Shown: positions 44,401-53,717 of the stretch, in pieces
Numbering within the stretch: the first letter of the stretch is position 1
How the letters are laid out: the number at the start of each line of letters is the position of its first letter
Assembly (NCBI GenBank): GCA_016720145.1
Contig: JADJXV010000001.1
Span: 62,001-126,000, forward strand
Source: Ignavibacteria bacterium
GTDB lineage: Bacteria; Bacteroidota; Ignavibacteria; Kapaibacteriales; UBA961
Length of the DNA: 64,000 nt
Reading direction: 5' to 3'
The notes under the pieces: model-generated
Told to the model about the DNA's origin: nothing
Databases searched by the model: none
The model's input: the letters and a program-made list of their open reading frames with translations, nothing else
Program-made: the position numbers and the translations under genes

Positions 44401-46234
44401 GAGAATCAGCAGTGGTAGCACCGATTATACCATTAGCGGCAACTGGAGTCCAGGTATAGGTGTAGGGAGCATTTCCACCGGTAAGAGTAGAACGCAATGT
44501 GAGAGTTGAACCCGGGCAACCTTCTGGAATTGGAGCAGTTATAGCGATATTTGTACGGACGTTTACTGTACTTTCAACGGTATCAAATGAACATCCGTTA
44601 CGCTTTTCCAGAATTAAATTTACTCTAAAGCTACCGGTATCCGGGAACGATTTGAAGACAGTGACATTAGTAGGATTCGTAGCGACTTGTCCGTCTTGGA
44701 ATACCCATTTCCATGATAAAATATTAGTAGAATCAGTTGAAAACCCTCGGAAAGCGACCTGACCTCCCGGACAGACAACCGTGTCGTTTTTTGTACCGTT
44801 GATAAACACTTGTTGATTGATATTATTGACACTTGCACCGGCTATCATACCGTAAGATTCATGAAGTGCCAGTCCGTATAACGACGCAAGTACACTTCCA
44901 GAAGTCGGTGAAGTAATAGTATGATTACCAGGATTGACTAAAAAATTGGCAACAGTATAATTCACACCACTTACGTTTAGGGTCGATGTATTTAAAGGTG
45001 AATGAGCTGTTAGGTTGATATTATCTAGTTTGGTAGAATTGAAAAAAATTGAAGGCGTTATTATAGTTGTATATAATCGAGGAGGTGGGTTCGGCGCAAA
45101 AGTGGTAGGACTGAAAGCATTAAAAGTAATACGGTCTATACCTTGCTCGAGAGGTGGAATGTTCATCAAGAAAGGGTCACCGATACCACCGGTGAATCCA
45201 AGAGGATTTCCTGAATTATCATGTAATGAAAAAGCATACTCTGCTACAGAAATGGGCTGACTCGAAGTGATTGAAAATGTAGAGGTTACATTATCAATTT
45301 CGATAAATGGTACAGAAGCCGGAATTGTAAGTACAGATGGAATGCGGTTTGTCGTAATTGTAGTAGGAATTGTATTATTAGCACTCATAATTCGTACTTT
45401 CATTTTTATGGCTTGCGCTGGAAGTGGAACGATAAAATTTGTTCCCCAACTACTCATAGGCATCATTTGTTCGTATAAATGATCACGTCCATTCGGTTCA
45501 TTTCCCGCTACACCAATTGGTAGATTTGTTCGCTGATGTCCTGAAAATAGAGCAATTTTAGCGCAGTTACTACTCGTTACACGAGTACGAGTACCGGTGA
45601 GATCTCCATCGGATTGTGCGAAATAAACTTGGCCATCATTGAGAGTGATGGTAAATGGAACATTTCGTGGGCGAACAATAGCGCCGGACGGAAGAGTAAT
45701 TATATTTGCCGTTGGAGTAATTTCAACTGTCGTACCATTTTTAAGTCCAACTACTGAAATTTGACTTCGTAAGTTTTGCAGTGCATATACATTTGATGAA
45801 AATGCGCGGTAATCTTCATCGAGAGCGTCTGTGGGTAATACGAGTGTAGCATCAGTACTCGTACTAAGCGTATTGAATGAATAGACAGAAATTGGCTTCG
45901 TCGAGGTGACGCGGATTGATTTCCCATTAATAGTATTACTCTCCGTTGGTAGAGTATAGACAGGGTTTTGATTGGTTGGATTACCATACGCAGCAGTTAC
46001 ATCCACCGAATTGGCACTATTTGCGCCAAGATTGACAATAATTGGTGCACGCCCAGGTAAGATGACAGTAGCAACACAGGCTTCATCCGAAGACAAGTAC
46101 AAGGTGAGCTGCGGTAGATTAAAGTTCGGCATGAAGGCAATGATAAATTCACTTCCTTTCGTCGAGTATTTCTGGGCAGAAGCCGTATGTAAACCAATCA
46201 AAATAAAAAGTGAAATAAGTATTTTATTTTTCAT
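41417..46234 (-). CDS. Giant T9SS adhesin with IgGFc-binding-like N-terminus and Ig/PKD repeats
   Basis: This is a 1605-residue protein. Signal peptide ends HTASAQ. Residues about 20-460 resemble the IgGFc-binding N-terminal family (GSEFIIAFMPNF, PISVYSFNTL). A PKD domain follows (VCPGGQVAFRGF), then Ig-like repeats with SYxWTP/YTYTWTPVA patterns, a cohesin-like domain near 1380-1500, and a T9SS sorting domain (MVPNPTTGFSNISL, ending LVIVK). It is the intact paralog of the split gene at 36919-41353 and shares long near-identical segments with it. Surface attachment by T9SS is inferred. Confidence 0.8.
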   Translation of the reverse strand: MKNKILISLFILIGLHTASAQKYSTKGSEFIIAFMPNFNLPQLTLYLSSDEACVATVILPGRAPIIVNLGANSANSVDVTAAYGNPTNQNPVYTLPTESNTINGKSIRVTSTKPISVYSFNTLSTSTDATLVLPTDALDEDYRAFSSNVYALQNLRSQISVVGLKNGTTVEITPTANIITLPSGAIVRPRNVPFTITLNDGQVYFAQSDGDLTGTRTRVTSSNCAKIALFSGHQRTNLPIGVAGNEPNGRDHLYEQMMPMSSWGTNFIVPLPAQAIKMKVRIMSANNTIPTTITTNRIPSVLTIPASVPFIEIDNVTSTFSITSSQPISVAEYAFSLHDNSGNPLGFTGGIGDPFLMNIPPLEQGIDRITFNAFSPTTFAPNPPPRLYTTIITPSIFFNSTKLDNINLTAHSPLNTSTLNVSGVNYTVANFLVNPGNHTITSPTSGSVLASLYGLALHESYGMIAGASVNNINQQVFINGTKNDTVVCPGGQVAFRGFSTDSTNILSWKWVFQDGQVATNPTNVTVFKSFPDTGSFRVNLILEKRNGCSFDTVESTVNVRTNIAITAPIPEGCPGSTLTLRSTLTGGNAPYTYTWTPVAANGIIGATTADSLDVKHDVTGIYTYKLAVQDVSGCIASTILTVNYFEPPAITPMPTVFGCSGENAKLTPTVTKGKPPYNFQWIAQNTSSDSTILSGKLTNSLEVSTTIEGTYNYKLTVTDANGCQDSSIINYTVVPKPSFKNDAENPIVSCFEPNRPPTTIGDKITIAGGVPPYTFDWKEAGGGTSTIIGSQTTLETQVKPDITTTYILTVTDNNPNKKCPFTYTLIVEVRPVPDAPPSTDQIICACDATSIAQLGGEAKCGVQPYNYEWSPTTGLSNPTSTTTARTTAKPTQTTTYILKVTDGQARIAFDTVVVTVVPCPTVGDTSIIICDVTVPQTLGVKVSGVPLDSMKYDWSPSIGLSAKNIENPTLTLPDSNATYNYTVNVQDKFGCPATATVTVKTSQTLSVTTTSSKPCPQKICRGIDSVELSSVIIGGQPPLDIEWTSSLPVADYPKKGPKVFARPLETTMFTSTVTDANGCTSISTIEVCVDPVPNVFPGDADTICTGSSITLGKPSTCGEKFVYSWAASPFLVHTDSKNPEAIFTPTSPGTYTLSLTVQDQDGGALSKSTTGSVTIVALENPKSIITPNPNVLCECTVLGNRILATGTRGRSPYSFIWSVDGVEQLRENQVDSSSLPLTVLSKTTTFEVRIIDANGCESSDSTTVIINLCPVVTVNSPTICECETVQLNANVVGNPSDFVYKWTNADGTPAQNFSDTTVSNPFVTPKSSSQYLLTVTDKTTGCVSTVNAGISVGKDEAPRASFSIPSLISDPRNKQLSIPIVVDEFTSNLQCFPKEMQFSISYNENLFDPNPTISQGTNSGVTASIISNTTEIVNGTIHRKITVRCSPIPQLKQGDVLMSLKGAALIGDPGFTDVTMSNIEWTCGSGITSPDTSKGLLTLDSLCLLPIGTKRLLTFNNGATVLAMVPNPTTGFSNISLRRYDGEEVRMSVYSALGDELYSTVWQKSDAIGEEIATYPILLNRESGVYHIVLRAATGISTEQLVIVK

Positions 46235-46256
46235 AATGTTACCTTAAATATTCGTA

Positions 46257-49200
46257 TTATTTCACAATAGAAATTTTTTGTGTAGAAATAGCAAAACCCG
46301 TTTTCATTACCACATAATACGTACCTGTTTCAAGACTTGCATTGTTAAATTGTAACGTATGATCACCTTCTGTTAAAATCGGATAATTCACTTCCTGAAT
46401 TACTCTTCCGAAAATATCATTGAGCGATACGGAGCATGGGCCTGTAATACCCATAGATAACGTAATCGTGGAATTACCGATACTTGGATTGGGTGCAACT
46501 TGCTTTACCATATCTGGCTTAGCAAAACGTATCAATTGAGATATTCCACCATCTTTACATACTTTAATATAGACAATACTATCACGGCAAGCGGGAAACA
46601 CTTTACCATTGGCATCGGTCCAGATAAAAGCCGTTGAGTCGCTGAAGACGAGACTTGTGGAGTCAACATCGGCGAGCTTTACGAGGAACATCAGCGTGTC
46701 GAGCCGTGGATTACCTTGGAATCGTCTTTTTTCCTGAACATTGAGTGACCAATAATTCGTTCGTTTGGAGTCTTCGTCATTGTATTGTCTGCTGCGAGGC
46801 AGCCATTGCAATACGCGTGAGTCATATTGCATATTTGCTATAAACTTAGTAGCTTTACTTGCTTGCGGCTGTTCATCTTTAATGCGAAGAAACACAAAAA
46901 GCGTATCCCCGGGGCTCACTTCTAATTTATTGGGAACGAGCTCAATCTCAGTGATGACTCCATCCGATGGTAAGGCAATTCCTTCGCCCTGTATGGTAGC
47001 CTTAATAATTTCAGTGCCTGCATAGACGACAATCTCATCACTGTACAAACCAATTGCCAATGGAGTGAAGTCAGTATTAAAGCTAACGGTTACACCGGGA
47101 GGGACAATGCGTGGTAATGAATTTTTCTTGAGATCGAAGACAGTATTTGCTATAATTATAGAATCAATTGTCCGATCTATTGTTCCATTATTCAAAATTT
47201 TAATTGAATTACGCAAAGGAGCATTTCGACCAATAATATTGCTGACGACTTGCTGTCCAAAATTCAAATCAAATACGATAATCGTTGAATTGTTGTCCTG
47301 CTTTTTGTAGGTGAATAGAGTTGAAGTAGAAGTACATCCATCGAGCGACACGCGAACAGAATATTTGCCATCTGTCTGAGGTGTATAACGTTGGGACGTA
47401 GCACCTGCTATCAATCCACCGTTTGAATCTAACCATTGATAGTCATCTGCTACCGTAGAGACAAGTTCGTTTGCAATTTGTGTAATAGAAACTGCTGGTC
47501 TTGCCTTTACGGTGATGGTCACACTGTCTGACCTGCCCATACATCCGTTGCTGTCGATAGTACAGTAAAATACACCGCTCGATTTGACCCACAACGTAGC
47601 CCCGATCGAACCATCCGACCAGAGAGGTGCGTCGGTATAATTGACTTCATTGACGACTTCAATAAGTGTACTATCACCCTCGCAAATAGAAGTACTTCCC
47701 CTGAGAAAGAGTCTGGGTGATGGTGTTTTTTTGACAATAACATCAATCAATGCTGTATCAGACTGACCCTTGGCATCGGTGACAACTACACGATAGGTAT
47801 TTGAAATAGAAGGGGATAGGCGAATCGAAGTGTCGGTAGAAGTTCCTCCGGATAGTATTTCTGCAGCAGTAATTGGCGTCCCGTCTTTTGTAGCCCACGA
47901 AAATTGATACGGAGTAGTGCCGCCGGTGACTTTGACCGTCAGAAGCGTGTCAGAGAATTGACATATATCAATAACATTTGTCTGGAAGTTGGCATTGACA
48001 CCCGGCTTTGAGGCGATACCTTCGCCAATCATGACCGAAACTATTGTATCACCAGCTTGTGTCAGCCATTTCATTGTATCAGCATACGTTGAAACGACCA
48101 ATGGAATAAATGATATACCGATGAGAGTATCTTTTCCGGCAGGAATTACTCTGGTTGCAGTATCCTGAGTTGAGAAGGGATCGCCTTGTGTATTCTGAAG
48201 CATGGAAAGCTTGAGAGCTACTTTACCGGTATTGGTGATGACAAAATCTTTATTAGAAACAGTACCAGTATCTATTTTTCCAAAATCAAGAGTAGTCGAT
48301 ATTCCTTTGGGGATCGAAATTGCAAAGAGCGCATCAGATGTATCTGCTGATAAATAAGCCGTACGTGAAAATACGCGGACTATATGATTATAGTTTGAGC
48401 TATTGTAATTCGAAAAGCTGCCACAGAGTAAAATTGTATTAGCATCATTCCCGGGTAAAAGTGCTTTTACAGTAGGATTCACTAAACCTGTGCCGGTATG
48501 AAACGAAGTATCTATTGAGCCATCTATATTGAGACGCATAATTCCATTTACAATATCAGTACCATAGTTTAGAAAGTCACCCGATACATATATCTTGTCA
48601 TCATGATATGTAATAAAACTAGCACCAACTTGTGTACTTGTGAATCTCGATGTAAACGACCAATCGACCGATCCATCAGTACTTAATCTTGCAATATAGT
48701 TTTGTATTACATCTTCTACTTTATTAAATTGTCCGACTAATAAAAGTTTTTCATCGGCTTGAAAATTAATTAGGCTGAGCCATCTATCCGCGCCACTTGT
48801 AATTTTATACGTAGTATCCAAGCTACCATCAGAATTAATCCTAAAAGGAGTCCCTCGATTTGCACCATTATATTGATTTATTAACCCCGCCACATATATT
48901 TTATCATGTAAAATCAGGGCGCTTTGAGCCAAGCCCCCATTCAAAAACTTGAATCCTGTACCCTTGATAAATGTATTATCTACCGAGCCATCAGGAAGTA
49001 AACGAATAATTAAGCTGTGATCTTTCAATGTAGTATCAAAATACGCTTGAAAATTACCGACAACGATAATTTTCCCGTCACTTTGTATCGCTGAATTAGC
49101 AACATTATCATCAAAACCTTGCCCGGAGTTAAACGTAGGGTCAATTGAGCCATCTGTATTAATTCGTACTATCCGATTAGCACGAACACCATTATACATA

Positions 49201-51494
49201 TTAAATCTACCGGTGACAATAAGCTTGCCGTCTGTTTGAAGAGCAATATGAATCGCTTCTTCATCTAGACCTGATATTCCTGCCCCTACAGCAAAAGTAG
49301 AATCGAATGTACCATTACTGTTCAAGCGAACTATCCCATTAGATGGTTTAGAATTAAATGAATTGAATTTACCAACACAGATAATTTTTCCGTCCGACTG
49401 CTTGACCGCATAATTGATCCAACCGGATATTCCGGATCCTATTCTGAAAGTAGTATCCACATCGCCAGGATTGCCATTCATTCCAAGTATTCCTCTCACC
49501 ATACACTTATCCGACTCAATTTTTGGCAGAGTCCACAGATAGGATAATCCTGTCGCTGAATTTGAAATTAAGTTCCAGGTCGCTCCATCATCATCGGAGT
49601 ATTCCAAACTTATGAAATCATTCTGGCTCACGCCCTTCCACCGAATCGTCACAGTATCTTTCGCTGTAAGTAATTCATTGCCATTGGGATATGTAATCGT
49701 TAATTTCTCTGTTGAAAGAGCTTCACCTTTCACATCCGTCTTGATTGTGTCTCCAGCTTGGGTGATGATAAAGACATTATCATTGAAAAAACCTACCGAC
49801 TTTGGATCAAAAACAATAGTAATAAATGTACTATCACCATTTCGGGCAATACCTTTGAGATAAAAATCAATACCCTTTTGAAAGAGTACTTCTTGTACTT
49901 TCAGTAAAGCTATTCCTGTGCTTATACAAAATGATGTTTTTTGAACAGAATTGCCAACATTCGTTGTTCCGAAATCAATTGAAGAAGCGATCCCTTTGGG
50001 AATAGAAATTGTAAAATTAGCATCAGATGTATCTTTATCATTGCTCAGATAGCGGATTTTGCAGAGACTACTTTCCACTTTTGGTACTTTCCATCTAAAC
50101 TGACCACTTGATGCATTATTCGTTATTACATTCCATGTAGAGCCATCTGTTGTATAGTAGAGAGAAGCAGTATCGGTCGGGAAATAGCCAGTCCAGGAAA
50201 TATCAACAGAGTCGCCCGAGGCAAGTATTTCTCCGCCGTTGGGATAGGTGAGGGAGAATGGCGCAGCAGTTGTAAAAGAAAAGGTATCAGAAATGACAAA
50301 TTGGTTTGTCGAGTCCACAACATTCCAAACCTGCTCGAGTAATCTCCAATAATATTTTGTATTGTAGCTGAGGGGGGAAGATACTGTATAAGTATTTGTA
50401 TTTACAAACACTGTCGTCGCTTGTGACCAATTATTTGCTGAAGTGCTGTATTGCAGCCCGAGAAAATTGGTATGAGTGGTATTTGTATAATTGAATGTCG
50501 GTAAAAGGCTTATACCGATATCATTATTCGTGGGTAGATTCAGGACTGCGGGTTTGAAATTTTGAATAAAATTAGTGTCAGCTATGAGAACCGTATCATA
50601 TCCAACAATCAACTTCGAACCGATTAGCAACATCGAATATGCTGAACCCTGTTGTGCGGTATAGCCGCGATGTCCGGCATAATTCCATGTGGTGCCATTA
50701 GTATTGCTCCAATAAAGTCCTTCGTAAACGCCAGTCGCATAGAGAGTAGAGCCGCTTGTAACGATAGATTTCACATACCATGGATACTTTGTTAACTGGG
50801 TCCACGTTGCCCCATTATCCAAACTTCTATTAATCCCTTTATTCCATAATCCTGTAAATAGAGAAGTTCCAACATTCTCTATTGTATTGACATACTCACT
50901 GGCGAGTCCATTATTCAATTTATCTATCACTGACCAAGTATTACCATTATCTATACTTTTATAAAGAAAATTGCCAAATGTCCCTGCATAAACTGCTGTT
51001 CCAACGATCTTAATTGCACGTACTTCACCAAGGAGAGATGAAGGGTTAGTCCAAGTATTACCATTATCACTACTGATATAAATACCTCCTCCTGCACCGA
51101 CATAGAGCCGTGTACCGTCGGTAGCAATAGCATTGATTCTATTTATTGTGAGTGAGCCTACTTTAGACCAAGATGTTCCGTTATTGGTACTGCTATAGAG
51201 TCCATTTACCCCTGTACCGGCATATAATGTAGTACCTTTGAACGCCAATCCACCTATTTCAAGATCAGGCAGGCCATTATTAACTGCAGTCCATGTTTTT
51301 GCTGTATCGGTGCTTTTAAATACTCCGCCATAAGTACCGGCATAGACGACCCCGTTTTTCTCAATCAATGTGCGACAGGCAGTGCTATGCGGTCCGGTTG
51401 ATTTGCTCCATTGCGCCGTTAAGTCTAAAGGTAACATCAGCAAAAAGCTTAATGCCAACCACGAAAAACAAAAGTAAGTCAGGTAATTTTTCAT
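46257..51494 (-). CDS. Giant T9SS protein: YCF48-like propeller, delta-60 repeats, Ig domains
   Basis: This is a 1745-residue protein. A signal peptide ends DLTAQ. Residues about 30-320 are sialidase/YCF48-type blades (VYAGTYGGVFKSTDTAKTW, LYSSTNNGTSWSKVG). Fibronectin/Ig-like domains follow, then about ten delta-60 repeats (residues about 680-1040; SDGKIICVGKF, DGSIDPTFNSG), choice-of-anchor-type domains (LDFGKIDTGTVSNKDFVI), PKD/Ig domains, a cohesin-like domain and a T9SS sorting domain (VAPNPSIGNSTI, ending ISIVK). Role unknown; such mixtures are typical of gliding or biofilm surface proteins. Confidence 0.8.
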   Translation of the reverse strand: MKNYLTYFCFSWLALSFLLMLPLDLTAQWSKSTGPHSTACRTLIEKNGVVYAGTYGGVFKSTDTAKTWTAVNNGLPDLEIGGLAFKGTTLYAGTGVNGLYSSTNNGTSWSKVGSLTINRINAIATDGTRLYVGAGGGIYISSDNGNTWTNPSSLLGEVRAIKIVGTAVYAGTFGNFLYKSIDNGNTWSVIDKLNNGLASEYVNTIENVGTSLFTGLWNKGINRSLDNGATWTQLTKYPWYVKSIVTSGSTLYATGVYEGLYWSNTNGTTWNYAGHRGYTAQQGSAYSMLLIGSKLIVGYDTVLIADTNFIQNFKPAVLNLPTNNDIGISLLPTFNYTNTTHTNFLGLQYSTSANNWSQATTVFVNTNTYTVSSPLSYNTKYYWRLLEQVWNVVDSTNQFVISDTFSFTTAAPFSLTYPNGGEILASGDSVDISWTGYFPTDTASLYYTTDGSTWNVITNNASSGQFRWKVPKVESSLCKIRYLSNDKDTSDANFTISIPKGIASSIDFGTTNVGNSVQKTSFCISTGIALLKVQEVLFQKGIDFYLKGIARNGDSTFITIVFDPKSVGFFNDNVFIITQAGDTIKTDVKGEALSTEKLTITYPNGNELLTAKDTVTIRWKGVSQNDFISLEYSDDDGATWNLISNSATGLSYLWTLPKIESDKCMVRGILGMNGNPGDVDTTFRIGSGISGWINYAVKQSDGKIICVGKFNSFNSKPSNGIVRLNSNGTFDSTFAVGAGISGLDEEAIHIALQTDGKLIVTGRFNMYNGVRANRIVRINTDGSIDPTFNSGQGFDDNVANSAIQSDGKIIVVGNFQAYFDTTLKDHSLIIRLLPDGSVDNTFIKGTGFKFLNGGLAQSALILHDKIYVAGLINQYNGANRGTPFRINSDGSLDTTYKITSGADRWLSLINFQADEKLLLVGQFNKVEDVIQNYIARLSTDGSVDWSFTSRFTSTQVGASFITYHDDKIYVSGDFLNYGTDIVNGIMRLNIDGSIDTSFHTGTGLVNPTVKALLPGNDANTILLCGSFSNYNSSNYNHIVRVFSRTAYLSADTSDALFAISIPKGISTTLDFGKIDTGTVSNKDFVITNTGKVALKLSMLQNTQGDPFSTQDTATRVIPAGKDTLIGISFIPLVVSTYADTMKWLTQAGDTIVSVMIGEGIASKPGVNANFQTNVIDICQFSDTLLTVKVTGGTTPYQFSWATKDGTPITAAEILSGGTSTDTSIRLSPSISNTYRVVVTDAKGQSDTALIDVIVKKTPSPRLFLRGSTSICEGDSTLIEVVNEVNYTDAPLWSDGSIGATLWVKSSGVFYCTIDSNGCMGRSDSVTITVKARPAVSITQIANELVSTVADDYQWLDSNGGLIAGATSQRYTPQTDGKYSVRVSLDGCTSTSTLFTYKKQDNNSTIIVFDLNFGQQVVSNIIGRNAPLRNSIKILNNGTIDRTIDSIIIANTVFDLKKNSLPRIVPPGVTVSFNTDFTPLAIGLYSDEIVVYAGTEIIKATIQGEGIALPSDGVITEIELVPNKLEVSPGDTLFVFLRIKDEQPQASKATKFIANMQYDSRVLQWLPRSRQYNDEDSKRTNYWSLNVQEKRRFQGNPRLDTLMFLVKLADVDSTSLVFSDSTAFIWTDANGKVFPACRDSIVYIKVCKDGGISQLIRFAKPDMVKQVAPNPSIGNSTITLSMGITGPCSVSLNDIFGRVIQEVNYPILTEGDHTLQFNNASLETGTYYVVMKTGFAISTQKISIVK

Positions 51495-51563
51495 AAGTCT
51501 AATTGTGATTATGTGTCTTGTTATTCATATAATTAATACGTACTTGTATCGATGTTGTACATA

Positions 51564-52460
51564 TTAATGCATGGTCTGAAATTTCTTGATAAAACTATTA
51601 ACTGCGTTTTTATATATATCAACATTCGGCTGTAATTTCGAAGAATGAGTATAACATTCTAAAGCGTCGATATAAAGCTTTTTATCTTCATTCCATGCGC
51701 CTAGAACGTACCATGACAATGCACTTTTATCCGAGATTGAGAGCTCTTCTGCTATCTGCTTCCGTTCCTTTTCCAATCGCTGTACTGTCTCTTCATCATG
51801 ATACATCAAGCACATCGGTGCTGAGCTTGAGGATGTAATCGAAGGATTTGATACAGTCCAATAATAGCAAACGCCTCGCTTAAATTCACGTATGTCATTT
51901 AATAAATTAATAGTTAGAGTAGAGTCTTTCGTTGACTTGGTATAAACATTTTTTCCGCCTTCATCCGTGATTTTCACTTCAAAATTTGTAGCTTTTGCCG
52001 CTTGCCAACGCAATTGAACACTTGGACCTAACAGCTTAGTATCAAATGGAAATTGTACCTGTACTTTACCGACATTTCTCACAATAGACCCTGCAAGATC
52101 GGATTGAGTGCCGGACTTCATTGCTTGATTGACAAAATTGCTAATCTTTTGAAACGAACTCACTTGTTTCGCTTTTTTGGTCGGTAGGAGGACGTAATTT
52201 CCTTTTTTGTCAAATTCTACCAGCACACTTTCACTACTTAAAAATGTAGCGTAGGAGTTCGCCGAGAGTCGAATTTTGGTCTGCGAAGGGAGCTCGATAG
52301 TAGGATAAATTCTAAACCAAGTCGTGGTGGCCGGTTTCATTCCTTCCACGACTCCTTGCGTCATCAACACTTTAAATGTTGAATTTTGAGATTGTGCTTT
52401 CTCATAATTGCTCACTATCAATACTATCAATATAAATAAGAATCTGTATAAAGAAATCAT
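51564..52460 (-). CDS. Exported FecR-like/TPR protein
   Basis: This is a 298-residue protein with a signal peptide ending KAQSQ. Residues about 28-110 resemble a FecR-type domain (VLMTQGVVEG, LSANSYATFLSSES); an Ig-like domain lies at about 130-205 and a C-terminal TPR-like helix pair at 235-290 (ALSWYVLGAWNEDKKL, ALECYTHSSKLQPN). Its ATG overlaps the stop of the CHASE2 gene by 4 nt (ATGA), so the two are translationally coupled. FecR-domain proteins often accompany CHASE2 proteins in cyanobacteria. The role is not known. Confidence 0.6.
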   Translation of the reverse strand: MISLYRFLFILIVLIVSNYEKAQSQNSTFKVLMTQGVVEGMKPATTTWFRIYPTIELPSQTKIRLSANSYATFLSSESVLVEFDKKGNYVLLPTKKAKQVSSFQKISNFVNQAMKSGTQSDLAGSIVRNVGKVQVQFPFDTKLLGPSVQLRWQAAKATNFEVKITDEGGKNVYTKSTKDSTLTINLLNDIREFKRGVCYYWTVSNPSITSSSSAPMCLMYHDEETVQRLEKERKQIAEELSISDKSALSWYVLGAWNEDKKLYIDALECYTHSSKLQPNVDIYKNAVNSFIKKFQTMH

Positions 52461-53713
52461 CGTTTTTTCTTCCTTCCTTTTCGAGAGGATTGTACCTTTG
52501 TGAGAGAAATTGAAGTGTCTATACCTTTATTTAATACTATTGGTCTTTTACTATTCTTTGAATAATTCCTTGCTGATAATGCACTTGCATAGATTTGATA
52601 TCCATCGGCAGCGAGCGCGATAGCAAGAGCAGCGAGAGCACTATCGAAACGATAACGAAAGTAATCAAAGCTTATAATCACCATAAACAGCAAGAACATA
52701 ATCGTGAGAATTTGGAGCGTTTTTGAGATTAAATCGTAGTAATTTGGGAACTTATCATCAATCACCGTAAACATATACAGCACAGCAAAACAAAACACCC
52801 ACGAAAGAAAAATATTAACCCCAAAGCTCATCGAATTGACATAATCACGATGAAGCACCATCGACAAAATATTTGCGTGTATCTCCACACCAAACATATC
52901 AGGAAATGACTTACCGGCGTATCGCTTGTTGACCGGTGTAAAATACCTGTCTTCATACGAATTGATATCGTTCAAACGCTCACCGAGATAGCCAAACAAC
53001 ACAATTTTCCCGGCTATAAAGTCGATACTTATATTTGTATCAAGTACTTGCGGGAAATCTACCCTCACAAAAGAGTTTAGTTTTTGATAGTTAATTGTTT
53101 CGACACTTGCTTGACGACTCTTTAAATAGTTGACATCTTCACGTGAAATACGTTCAGCAATTTTAATAGCAAACGCTACATGTTCTTTGCCGTCAATATG
53201 TTCAAACGGAGTCACACTACGGACTGTCCTAAACGACCCAACTGCCGATGGAAAATTAACAAAACCATACTCCTTAGGCATTAAAGAATCATGGGATAAA
53301 CCGGAGAGGACTGATATCTCTTGATCAATACCCGTCAGGAGCTGTTCGGCAAGTACAAAATTATCATATCTATTAATACATCGAACAAGTTCCATCGTTT
53401 CATCCGCGTCTGTTTCTCTCAAAAACATTGCATCGAGCGAGGCAATTTTGGGCTTGACAGACATCACACGGTCGATCACTACGGCGATTTCTCTGCGACT
53501 CAGGGCTCCGATATTTACGAGGACAATATTTGTATCGATACGTTTAGGCGCTTCATCCAAAAGCTGAGAATAAACAATATCGGTCAGCTCAAAATCTTTG
53601 AACGCTTGTTGCAACGGATCTAAAAAATCTGAATTAATCGGCAGAGAATTCACCACAAACAGCAAAGCAAAAATAATCGTTGTCAGTATCGCACTATGAA
53701 GTATATTTTTCAT
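52457..53713 (-). CDS. CHASE2-domain membrane protein without output domain
   Basis: This is a 418-residue protein. One N-terminal transmembrane helix (about 6-25) precedes an extracytoplasmic CHASE2 domain (about 40-285; LQQAFKDFELTDIVYSQL, VLVNIG, VKPKIASLDAMF, then YFTPVNKRYAGKSFPDMFG and HANILSMVLHRDY). Three transmembrane helices follow (about 300-320, 335-357, 362-382), then a short basic tail (SSRKGRKKKR). CHASE2 normally sits before a kinase, cyclase or phosphatase, but none is present here. Signal transfer might be to the neighbours instead. It starts 4 nt after the upstream OmpA gene. Confidence 0.85.
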   Translation of the reverse strand: MKNILHSAILTTIIFALLFVVNSLPINSDFLDPLQQAFKDFELTDIVYSQLLDEAPKRIDTNIVLVNIGALSRREIAVVIDRVMSVKPKIASLDAMFLRETDADETMELVRCINRYDNFVLAEQLLTGIDQEISVLSGLSHDSLMPKEYGFVNFPSAVGSFRTVRSVTPFEHIDGKEHVAFAIKIAERISREDVNYLKSRQASVETINYQKLNSFVRVDFPQVLDTNISIDFIAGKIVLFGYLGERLNDINSYEDRYFTPVNKRYAGKSFPDMFGVEIHANILSMVLHRDYVNSMSFGVNIFLSWVFCFAVLYMFTVIDDKFPNYYDLISKTLQILTIMFLLFMVIISFDYFRYRFDSALAALAIALAADGYQIYASALSARNYSKNSKRPIVLNKGIDTSISLTKVQSSRKGRKKKR

Positions 53714-53717
53714 ACTG

